Source of the DNA: UBA1081 sp964454355
GTDB lineage: Bacteria > Bacillota > Clostridia > Oscillospirales > Acutalibacteraceae
Assembly: GCA_964454355.1 (NCBI GenBank)
Contig: CAYVTA010000125.1
Span: 1-5,409 of the forward strand
Reading direction: 5' to 3'
DNA: 5,409 bases
How positions within the stretch are numbered: the first letter of the stretch is position 1; each line of letters starts with the position of its first letter. This document shows positions 1 to 5,359 of the stretch, one piece after another. A program made the translations under genes and the position numbers. Below the pieces are notes generated by a model, which saw only the letters and a program-made list of their open reading frames with translations, did no database searches and was not told the origin of the DNA.

Positions 1-274
1 CATCAAGGCTGTTATGGATACCCGCCGTATCATTACAGTTGAAGATCACACCGTAATCGGCGGTCTCGGTTCTGCTGTAGCAGAGGTTATGGCTGAAGCA
101 GGTAAGGGTTGTGCATTCAAAAAGCTTGGTCATCAGGATAAATTTGCTCCCATCGGTCTTCATGAAGATATCATGAACTCTGTTGGTATTGACTCAAACG
201 GTATTATCAATGCTGTAAGAGAAACCATGAAGATGGACTTTGAAGAAGACGATAACTGGGACGACGAGGTTTAA
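1..274 (+). CDS. Transketolase, C-terminal subunit (3' end only)
   Basis: The reading frame is open from the window edge (first full codon at 2) to TAA at 272-274, giving the last 90 residues. The true start lies upstream, and the ATG at 14 is only an internal methionine. The stretch RRIITVEDHTVIGGLGSAVA is the typical start of the transketolase C-terminal domain, the third domain of thiamine-diphosphate transketolases and of the separate C-terminal subunit that many Clostridia encode. FAPIGLHEDIM further on also fits this family. The enzyme moves two-carbon ketol units between sugar phosphates in the non-oxidative pentose phosphate pathway, in the cytoplasm. The visible domain contributes to structure and dimer contact, not the main cofactor site. 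The protein ends in an unusually acidic tail (FEEDDNWDDEV). DXS or another 2-oxoacid-type enzyme shares this fold, so the exact enzyme is less certain than the family. The next gene follows after 12 bases and is probably co-transcribed. Confidence 0.85.
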   Translation, partial: IKAVMDTRRIITVEDHTVIGGLGSAVAEVMAEAGKGCAFKKLGHQDKFAPIGLHEDIMNSVGIDSNGIINAVRETMKMDFEEDDNWDDEV

Positions 275-279
275 GGAGG
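273..279 (+). promoter_or_regulatory. Ribosome binding site overlapping upstream stop
   Basis: AAGGAGG starts on the last two bases of the transketolase stop codon and sits 7 bases before ATG 287. This suggests translational coupling within one mRNA. Confidence 0.8.
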
Positions 280-286
280 GTTTAAA

Positions 287-1096
287 ATGGCTTCAAGAGA
301 AGAATTTTTAACCAATAAAATATTCATGAACGCCGTATTGCCGCTTCTGAAGGTCATTGTAGCAGACACACCGTCTCTTGCAAAGAAGTTCAAGTCGGTT
401 CACTGTATTTATCAGGTAAGTGCCCTTGATCCGGATGCTCCCGGCGGAAAATATGCAACTCATTTTCAGGTTAATTCCGACGAATGGGTAATACACACAG
501 AAAAAATCGAGCCCAAACCAATGGTTGAGCTTGAATTTCAGAGTGTTGAGGCAATGAATGCATTTTTCAAAGGCAAAATGGGTCCTTCAACACTTCCTAA
601 AATGAAGGGTATAGTCAAGCATACCGGTGCATTTGTTGCATTCCTTATGGCACTTCTTAAAATGTCCTCTCTCCTTTCGGCAAAAACGCCTCCCGAGGCT
701 GAGGAAGATAAGAGACTTATGGTTAAGTGCTATTTCTACCTTCTTTCAAGCGGCATAAGCCAGCTTAACAAAAACGGGCATGAGGAAATTCACGAGTGGG
801 CGGCAAAGAGCCCCGACCGTGTTTATGCATGGGCAGTTGACAATGAACCCACCGTTTCTGCTTATATTCGTGTTAAGGCAGGTAAGACAAGAGCCGGCAG
901 AGGCACTTATAAGAGAGCTCTTCCCTTCTTTACCATGAGATTTGACAGTCTTGACAGTGCATTGGGTATTCTTATGAGTACAGATGATATGCTTGAATCC
1001 ACCAGAACAGGTAAACTCATTATGGACGGTGCACCGGAATTTGGTGCTCAATTGGGTGCATACATGATTATGGTCGGAGATATGGCTCAAGGCTAA
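287..1096 (+). CDS. Tandem SCP2-like (sterol-carrier-like) domain protein
   Basis: This 269-residue protein has no signal peptide and is probably cytoplasmic. The start is set by AAGGAGG at 273-279, which overlaps the upstream stop codon and lies 7 bases before ATG 287. Two halves look related. Residues about 38-132 contain VELEFQSVEAMNAFFKGKMG, and residues about 178-266 contain MRFDSLDSALGILMSTDDML followed by TGKLIMDGAPEFGAQLG. The order 'strand, F-x-S-x-(D/E)-A, helix, G-K-(L/I)-x-x-x-G, helix' is how SCP2 domains read. These domains form a hydrophobic tunnel that binds lipids or acyl chains. Residues 110-130 are hydrophobic, but they fit an amphipathic SCP2 helix better than a membrane span. 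The domain call is by eye from pattern and could be wrong. The ligand is unknown, and linkage to transketolase does not reveal a function. It is the last gene of its unit, as a terminator follows. Confidence 0.6.
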   Translation: MASREEFLTNKIFMNAVLPLLKVIVADTPSLAKKFKSVHCIYQVSALDPDAPGGKYATHFQVNSDEWVIHTEKIEPKPMVELEFQSVEAMNAFFKGKMGPSTLPKMKGIVKHTGAFVAFLMALLKMSSLLSAKTPPEAEEDKRLMVKCYFYLLSSGISQLNKNGHEEIHEWAAKSPDRVYAWAVDNEPTVSAYIRVKAGKTRAGRGTYKRALPFFTMRFDSLDSALGILMSTDDMLESTRTGKLIMDGAPEFGAQLGAYMIMVGDMAQG

Positions 1097-1111
1097 TTCA
1101 ATTAAAACTTT

Positions 1112-1148
1112 ACGCAGTCATTCTGATGGCTGCGTTTTGTATTTTTTT
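1112..1148 (+). terminator. Intrinsic terminator after the SCP2-like gene
   Basis: ACGCAGTCA (1112-1120) pairs with TGGCTGCGT (1127-1135) over nine positions, one of them a G-U wobble, around the 6-base loop TTCTGA. It is followed by TTTTGTA and a run of seven T (1142-1148). It starts 16 bases after the stop codon at 1096. This ends the transketolase/SCP2-like transcript and separates it from the sigma operon. Confidence 0.85.
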
Positions 1149-1354
1149 GAAGTGCTATTTATTTTTTATGGAAAGTTGAAGAATGCACTCGGCATTATAA
1201 GTGCCGGATTAAAGCTTTCGTTGACCTTAAATTAAAATTAGTTTGTCAAATTTACTGACTTTCTATGAAAAAGCTATTTTTTACCTTTGGCAGATTTTCA
1301 ATCTTTTCATCGAATATATTAGTAGAATTGCAATTCAGAGAAAGGAGCATACAC
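1149..1354 (+). promoter_or_regulatory. Leader region of the sigma operon, weak promoter signals
   Basis: This AT-rich stretch has no credible gene. It should hold the sigma operon promoter, but no box pair is convincing. The best candidates are TTGTCA (1243-1248) with TATGAA (1264-1269), spaced only 15, or TTTACT (1251-1256) with TATTTT (1275-1280), spaced 18. TTGAC (1221-1225) and GTCAA (1245-1249) form an inverted repeat that could be an operator. A small hairpin at 1190-1206 lies upstream. An autoregulated ECF promoter would look different from sigma-A boxes, so the start point is unresolved. Confidence 0.3.
1341..1347 (+). promoter_or_regulatory. Ribosome binding site fixing the sigma start
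   Basis: AAAGGAG lies 7 bases before ATG 1355. The longer in-frame start at 1265 lacks such a site, so this element decides the start. Confidence 0.8.
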
Positions 1355-1912
1355 ATGACTCAAGAAGAACTTATCTTGCTTATGAAAGCGAATCCCGACA
1401 AAGGTATTCAGGCTGTCACAAAACAATATGCAGCACTGGTATACAAAATTGCATGGGGAAAGCTTTCAACCGTATGCTCTGCCGAAGACATAGAGGAAAC
1501 CGTCAGCGATGTATTCTATGATTTTTACAAAAATTTCGAATCAGTTGACCTTGCAAAAGGCTCACTTACATCATTTATCATGATTCTTGCACAACGCAGA
1601 AGCGTTGATGCTTTCCGCAGGCTTACACGGCAAAAATTCATGTTTGATTTAATCGAAAATACCGTTTCCGATAAAGAGTCTACAGAAAACACCATACTGA
1701 AAAATGAAGAACGCAATCTGCTTTTTGACTCAATCCTTAAATTGGGAGAACCTGATTCTACGATTATTTTCCGAAGATTTTACTACAACGAAAACTACAG
1801 TGAAATAGGGAAAAAAACAGGACTGAGTGAAAATGCCGTAAATAAACGGTGCCTTCGTGCAATAGAGAAGCTGAGCCAAATGATGAAAGGAGATGATATC
1901 AGTGATTTATAA
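1355..1912 (+). CDS. ECF-type RNA polymerase sigma factor
   Basis: This 185-residue cytoplasmic protein would direct RNA polymerase to a small set of promoters. The start ATG 1355 has AAAGGAG at 1341-1347, 7 bases upstream. An in-frame ATG at 1265 would add 30 residues but has no ribosome site. Residues about 20-95 read as sigma-70 region 2: AEDIEETVSDVFYDFYKNF matches the core-binding and -10 recognition helix, and SFIMILAQRRSVDAFRRL matches the end of the region. Residues about 120-176 read as region 4, with a helix-turn-helix around YSEIGKKTGLSENAVNKRCL that would contact the -35 element. There is no region 1 or 3, as expected of the ECF group, and the length is normal. The next gene overlaps its end by 11 bases and encodes a membrane protein with the layout of an anti-sigma factor. 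This supports a sigma/anti-sigma pair. The target promoters cannot be told from this window. Confidence 0.88.
   Translation: MTQEELILLMKANPDKGIQAVTKQYAALVYKIAWGKLSTVCSAEDIEETVSDVFYDFYKNFESVDLAKGSLTSFIMILAQRRSVDAFRRLTRQKFMFDLIENTVSDKESTENTILKNEERNLLFDSILKLGEPDSTIIFRRFYYNENYSEIGKKTGLSENAVNKRCLRAIEKLSQMMKGDDISDL
1886..1892 (+). promoter_or_regulatory. Ribosome binding site inside the sigma gene, selecting GTG start
   Basis: AAAGGAG lies within the last codons of the sigma gene. It touches ATG 1893 (spacing 0) but is 9 bases from GTG 1902, so GTG is the better start. Both starts are in the same frame. Confidence 0.65.
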
Positions 1913-3584
1913 GCAGCTCGAAGAATTATTTTCAGAACTTACCGAAGATGAAATCGAAAAATTAAATCAATCTGATATTGCCGCCGACTGTGAACTTGAC
2001 ACGGTAACAATTGACAGAATTTGTGCAAAAGTTCAGTCAAAAACAGGAGGAGAATCTATATACAACAAGGAGGTAAAAAATATGAAGAAAACAAGAAAGC
2101 TCAGAATCGTCCTTATTGCAGCTATTCTTGCAGTTGTTTTGGCAATAAGTGCAGGGGCAGTATATCAGTTTGTGCTGTCCGACGGACTGCATGAAACCTT
2201 AGACCTGGAAACCGTTGAGCGTATCAAGACTATAGTAGACACAGATGCGGTCAATGAAGATACTGTTAAAACTATGCAGAAAACCGTATCAACCTACGGG
2301 TACACAATCACTTTTGAAGCTATTGTTGAGGGTACGGCAATCAACAAGTCTATTGATTTTATCCTTTCAGACGGTGAAACGGGTGAAGCAATAGAAGTTG
2401 ACAGAAACTATGCAATATTTTCAATAAGACGAGAGGACGGCGGCTCCGTTCTCAACAACAAGGATTATCCCCGTGAATTAAACGAATTTGGTTATGTTGT
2501 TCTGTTGCACGGTTACGATGTTAATTGGGCTATATTCACAAACTGCCCCGGATTTTATGAGGACAGCAATGTTCTTTATTATCTCTGCGATATTACTGAT
2601 GCATATATTTTTGCAGATCATGATTTATCAATAGCTATTTGCGGCGATAGAGTTATTGACGGAACAATGGTCCGTATTGACGAAAACGGTGACCATTATT
2701 TACTTGATACCTATGATGATATTAAAGCACTGTTTGATTTTGACCTTGATGACGAATATGCGGACACGGCGGCACAACAGGCTGCAATGGAAGAAAGACC
2801 GTATTGCTTCGTTACCGATCCGGATTACAGCGAGCTTGATAAAATCATCGCATTGGATGAAGAATTTAAGAACTCCGGCATTGATTTATCCTATGCAATC
2901 GGCAACCGCAGCTGGAAAGGCTCTTATCCCTTACAGTTCGGTGAGGTTGAACACTCAGAAGATTTTGTCGACCTTTACAAAAACAGAGAAACACTTGATA
3001 CCGTAGGATTTGATATTTTAGGTGAAGCTGTCAATCTTGCATGGGAAACACAGGATGCATTAGCACTTGATTTCTTTGTTGAAAAAACGGGTAAATCACT
3101 TGAAGATATTACAGATGACGAATTTAATGCAATGGCAGAGGAATTTGAAGAATATCAGGATGAATACTGCAAATTTACAAAGAGCTATGTAGACGATACT
3201 ATCGATTTTGAAGAATTTGCAGACGGCAGTGAATACGCATATATCGGTGAAAATGTCTTCCTGTACTTCCCTGCAAATGACGAGAACGCAAAACTTATCA
3301 TCGTTACTTCCGGCAAAGCAGTAATAGAGCTTAACATTTCAATAAATGACATATACAACCTGCTTATCTCTGTTAATCCCGACAACGGGCTCCCGGGCTA
3401 TGCAAACAACATATGGTATCTTGAGGGCGGAGCTGATAAAAACAGCATTTATGCCGAATACTATGATGAAGATGCTTACAATTTGTACATTACAAATATG
3501 AACATCACAGAAACAGAAGCAATTTATAACATTGCAGCAGAATACCAATATTATGACGGTACAATTCAGGTATTTGCAGAATAA
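1902..3584 (+). CDS. Probable membrane anti-sigma factor with large extracellular domain
   Basis: This is a 560-residue protein read from GTG 1902. An ATG at 1893 would add three residues but directly abuts the ribosome site AAAGGAG (1886-1892), whereas GTG 1902 sits 9 bases away and is preferred. Residues 1-60 are acidic, helical and predicted cytosolic (MIYKQLEELFSELTEDEIEK). They lack the HxxxCxxC zinc motif of classic ZAS anti-sigma domains. Residues 61-68 are basic (MKKTRKLR), followed by one membrane span at about 69-87 (IVLIAAILAVVLAISAGAV). The rest, about 470 residues, should lie outside the cell. It is rich in Asp, Glu and Tyr, for example FDFDLDDEYAD at 279-289. The part around 130-155 (YGYTITFEAIVEG) resembles extracytoplasmic domains seen in clostridial anti-sigma proteins, but I cannot name the family firmly. 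Overlap with the sigma gene indicates coupled translation. The role is inferred from order and topology: it would hold the sigma factor until a signal is sensed. Confidence 0.7.
   Translation: MIYKQLEELFSELTEDEIEKLNQSDIAADCELDTVTIDRICAKVQSKTGGESIYNKEVKNMKKTRKLRIVLIAAILAVVLAISAGAVYQFVLSDGLHETLDLETVERIKTIVDTDAVNEDTVKTMQKTVSTYGYTITFEAIVEGTAINKSIDFILSDGETGEAIEVDRNYAIFSIRREDGGSVLNNKDYPRELNEFGYVVLLHGYDVNWAIFTNCPGFYEDSNVLYYLCDITDAYIFADHDLSIAICGDRVIDGTMVRIDENGDHYLLDTYDDIKALFDFDLDDEYADTAAQQAAMEERPYCFVTDPDYSELDKIIALDEEFKNSGIDLSYAIGNRSWKGSYPLQFGEVEHSEDFVDLYKNRETLDTVGFDILGEAVNLAWETQDALALDFFVEKTGKSLEDITDDEFNAMAEEFEEYQDEYCKFTKSYVDDTIDFEEFADGSEYAYIGENVFLYFPANDENAKLIIVTSGKAVIELNISINDIYNLLISVNPDNGLPGYANNIWYLEGGADKNSIYAEYYDEDAYNLYITNMNITETEAIYNIAAEYQYYDGTIQVFAE
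2067..2084 (+). promoter_or_regulatory. Strong internal ribosome site and ATG inside the anti-sigma gene
   Basis: AAGGAGGT (2067-2074) lies 7 bases before an in-frame ATG at 2082-2084, which is codon 61 of the 560-residue reading. This is the best ribosome site in the operon. Starting here gives a 500-residue product beginning MKKTRKLRIVLIAAILAVVL, which reads like a signal peptide or membrane anchor. It would lack the cytosolic N-terminus. The same bases also encode KEVKN in the longer protein, so the match could be chance. Confidence 0.45.
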
Positions 3585-3590
3585 AATTTA

Positions 3591-3650
3591 AATCAAGAAG
3601 AGAGAAATTAATCACTCTCTACCACACATGCCGTTCGGCATACGGCAGTT
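3591..3650 (-). mobile_element. Possible group II intron domain V/VI remnant
   Basis: Read on the minus strand, CTGCCGT (3648-3642) pairs with GTGGTAG (3625-3619). A two-base bulge GT (3627-3626) follows on the 3' side, then ATGCC (3641-3637) pairs with GGCAT (3632-3628) around a GAAC loop. A seven-pair lower stem, a 3' two-base bulge, a five-pair upper stem and a four-base loop form the layout of catalytic domain V. GCCGTATGC and the 3' side also resemble common bacterial versions. Three lower-stem pairs are G-U wobbles that exist only in a minus-strand RNA. Next comes a hairpin AGAGAG/CTCTCT (3620-3615 with 3604-3599), in the place of domain VI, ending near CTTGAT. The usual AGC triad reads TGC, the loop is not GNRA and no branch-point A is evident. 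If it is an intron piece it is probably dead. No reverse transcriptase is nearby. Confidence 0.4.
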
Positions 3651-3703
3651 CGATTCAAAATTAAATAAGTACTTTTGCGTAATAGTCCGAAAGGAGCTGC
3701 AAG

Positions 3704-3734
3704 AAAACGGTTGCCGTACTGCGGTGACCGTTTT
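3704..3734 (+). terminator. Long hairpin, possible terminator of the sigma operon
   Basis: AAAACGGTTGCCG (3704-3716) pairs with CGGTGACCGTTTT (3722-3734) over 13 positions, two of them wobbles, around the loop TACTG. The 3' arm ends in TTTT and is followed by CGATTTG, a poor but possible U-rich tail. It lies 120 bases after the anti-sigma stop codon, and no better plus-strand terminator is visible nearer. Its flanking A and T runs would let it act on either strand. Confidence 0.4.
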
Positions 3735-3905
3735 CGATTTGTCCATCGCCGTGCCCGCAAAAAAAGGACCCGATAAAATCGGGAGAGGAGAATCAACGCA
3801 GTGAAAGAGCTTTTTGTGCTTGCACAAAAACGATTGATACGAAGTTTGCGACGACGGCGGGACATATTTTTTTTGCTTAATGGAAATGCAGTTTCCTGTA
3901 AAGTC

Positions 3906-3937
3906 AAAAAAATGCAGTTGTCTGAATGACAACTGCA
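3906..3937 (-). terminator. Intrinsic terminator of the dockerin-type gene
   Basis: On the minus strand, a perfect 10-pair stem (TGCAGTTGTC with GACAACTGCA, 3937-3913) surrounds a 5-base loop. It is followed by a run of seven T (3912-3906). It begins about 20 bases after the stop codon at 3958-3960. Confidence 0.88.
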
Positions 3938-3957
3938 AACGCAACGCATATTAAAAC

Positions 3958-5193
3958 TTATGAGGTCCATGCTATATGATCGGGGTTATTACCTATGAAG
4001 TAATATTCATAAATTGACTGATTTGAATTGGTAATGTTAACCTGACCGGCTTTATCAAGATAAAGAATATACAACGGAATAGAAATATCAATATCCATAT
4101 ACAACCCCATTGTGTAATCAGTATAATTGCTGTAATATGCAGCAACTATTTTTCCGTTTTCGGGATAGTAATAAACCGTTATCTGAGCATTATAATACTT
4201 AACGCTGCCAAGAGAAGGCGTTACATTAAACTGCATATCACCTAAAAGTGAAAGATCCATAGACATGCTGTTGAAGCTTTCTGCAACCTCATTAACCTCT
4301 GCTTCAAGTGTCTCTTTTTCATACACAGTAAATGCCTTTGAAGTATGAATGCCATCTACAGTGTTATCTTTAACCAAATAAACCGTCAATGAATCAAGAC
4401 CGGTTACTGTCTCGGAATACACGAGATTAGATGTGTCGAGCACAGTTGTATTGTTACTGTTTTTCTTTGTTCCGTATCTGTAGAAAGTATAGGTCTGATT
4501 TGTTTTGTACTCTGCCTTACTTACATCCGATAATGTCAGATAACTGCTTTGATCTTCATTTTCACCGGTATCCGGATTATTAATAAGCATCATCTTATTT
4601 TTAGCTCTTGATGTTTGAGCAATATATGTATTTCCGCTGTAAGTTTTTTCACCTTTTGAGTTTACAAGCTCAGAGGAGAAATCAGAGCTTGAATCAACCT
4701 TCTTCAATGCATCAGACAGTGAACCGATAACATTGTTCGGATCGTCCACAGTTACATTAGAAACATAGTTGATACCATTTTTGTAAAGTGTGTAGTTATT
4801 TGGTTTTGCAGCGTTAAGAATAGCGTTGAAGTAGTCAAGCTTTTCCTGCGTTGTATAATACAAATCAACACTGTCAAGCATAGCAGCAACTCTTAAAATA
4901 CATCTTGCATCAATTGCCGTAACAGCCCCGTCACCGTCAACGTCAAAAGACGCAGCTTCAGCATATTCTTCTTCAAGACCTGCTGAATAAAGTAATACGC
5001 TTCTCGCATCACCGGCTACAATGTTTCCGTCATTATCAACATCGAGTCTGTTTGTAATAATTTCATTAAATTCTGTATGTGCCTGCGAAAGGGCTTCATT
5101 TGCTTCCGTTGCGGAAACCGTTTTTGCAAAAGCCGTAACTGTACATGAAAAAACAAGAATACCCGCAAGCAATAAAGAAAGAACCTTCTTCAT
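3958..5193 (-). CDS. Secreted protein with N-terminal dockerin-like repeat pair
   Basis: This 411-residue protein starts MKKVLSLLLAGILVFSC, a signal peptide likely cut after AFA (residue 23). A lipoprotein site at Cys17 is less likely because VFSC is a poor lipobox. AGGAGAG (5207-5201) lies 7 bases before the start. Residues 51-68 and 84-101 form two calcium-loop/helix repeats, LDVDNDGNIVAGDAR and FDVDGDGAVTAIDAR. The spacing D-x-D-x-D-G-x-(I/V)-x-x-x-D followed by A-R-x-x-L is that of type I dockerin repeats. Dockerins bind cohesins and attach proteins to cellulosomes or the cell surface. Here the pair lies next to the signal peptide instead of at the usual C-terminal end, so a true cohesin partner is uncertain. 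Residues 110-411 are Tyr-, Asn- and Ser-rich and look beta-rich, with no catalytic motif I recognise. The gene is a single unit with its own promoter region and terminator, convergent with the sigma operon. Confidence 0.8.
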   Translation of the reverse strand: MKKVLSLLLAGILVFSCTVTAFAKTVSATEANEALSQAHTEFNEIITNRLDVDNDGNIVAGDARSVLLYSAGLEEEYAEAASFDVDGDGAVTAIDARCILRVAAMLDSVDLYYTTQEKLDYFNAILNAAKPNNYTLYKNGINYVSNVTVDDPNNVIGSLSDALKKVDSSSDFSSELVNSKGEKTYSGNTYIAQTSRAKNKMMLINNPDTGENEDQSSYLTLSDVSKAEYKTNQTYTFYRYGTKKNSNNTTVLDTSNLVYSETVTGLDSLTVYLVKDNTVDGIHTSKAFTVYEKETLEAEVNEVAESFNSMSMDLSLLGDMQFNVTPSLGSVKYYNAQITVYYYPENGKIVAAYYSNYTDYTMGLYMDIDISIPLYILYLDKAGQVNITNSNQSIYEYYFIGNNPDHIAWTS

Positions 5194-5222
5194 ACATTAT
5201 CTCTCCTGTTACAATTCTTTAC

Positions 5223-5258
5223 ATTATACATATTAACACAAAATTTTTAATTTGTAAA
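5223..5258 (-). promoter_or_regulatory. Promoter region of the dockerin-type gene
   Basis: On the minus strand, TTTACA (5258-5253) is followed after 17 bases by TAATAT (5235-5230). A perfect TATAAT (5228-5223) lies just beyond, with a weaker -35 partner TTAAAA 16 bases upstream of it. Either pair would start the mRNA shortly before the ribosome site at 5207-5201. The boxes are sigma-A-like, so nothing here suggests dependence on the ECF sigma factor. Confidence 0.55.
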
Positions 5259-5281
5259 CACTGATATTTATAATTTTACTA

Positions 5282-5310
5282 TTGATATTCTAATTTTTTT
5301 TCTGTATAAT
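5282..5310 (+). promoter_or_regulatory. Near-consensus sigma-A promoter
   Basis: TTGATA (5282-5287), a 17-base spacer and a perfect TATAAT (5305-5310) form a strong housekeeping promoter. It drives the gene starting at 5360, diverging from the dockerin-type gene. Confidence 0.85.
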
Positions 5311-5359
5311 AATTTGTGGTAAATTTTTTATCGGATAAAACCGAAAGGAGATAATTAAA

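Larger units (their letters stand above)
3585..3957. other. 373-base hairpin-rich gap without a credible gene
   Basis: The gap lies between two convergent genes. Apart from the intron-like part (3591-3650) it holds several stems. These are 3704-3734, 3769-3783 (CCCGAT/ATCGGG, loop AAA), 3811-3830 (TTTTTGTG/CACAAAAA, loop CTTG), 3882-3896 (GGAAA/TTTCC) and the terminator 3906-3937. Two overlapping minus-strand open frames here lack ribosome sites and family resemblance. One of them runs past the neighbouring stop codon. The middle, about 3690-3860, seems more GC-rich than the surrounding genes. It could be the rest of a decayed intron, a small structured RNA, or stacked terminators. Confidence 0.6.

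Noticed and set aside
746..1090. Minus-strand open frame opposite the SCP2-like gene
   Set aside because: It is a shadow of the plus-strand gene with no ribosome site and an implausible Cys/His-rich composition.
1265..1354. Thirty extra N-terminal residues on the sigma factor from ATG 1265
   Set aside because: There is no ribosome site before 1265, and the extension is hydrophobic and unlike sigma factors. AAAGGAG sits correctly before 1355.
2656..3006. Alternative plus-strand frame inside the anti-sigma gene
   Set aside because: It is an overlapping frame with no ribosome site. The main frame is continuous and well supported.
3855..3874. Plus-strand terminator ending in eight T (3867-3874)
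   Set aside because: The bases before the T run form only a weak stem with mismatches and wobbles, so the T run alone is not enough.
3612..3944. Second minus-strand open frame of 110 codons in the gap
   Set aside because: It overlaps the previous frame, lacks a ribosome site, and begins inside the terminator region of the dockerin-type gene.
3585..3957. CRISPR array or tandem repeats in the gap
   Set aside because: The hairpins differ from each other in sequence and spacing, and no unit is repeated regularly.
3608..3970. Minus-strand open frame of 120 codons in the intergenic gap
   Set aside because: It has no ribosome site, overlaps the end of the dockerin-type gene and its terminator, is rich in Arg, Ser and Cys as expected of non-coding sequence, and runs through the intron-like structure.
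5021..5236. Plus-strand open frame opposite the dockerin gene signal peptide
   Set aside because: It is the antisense of the signal peptide and first dockerin loop. It has no ribosome site and runs through the promoter of the opposite gene.
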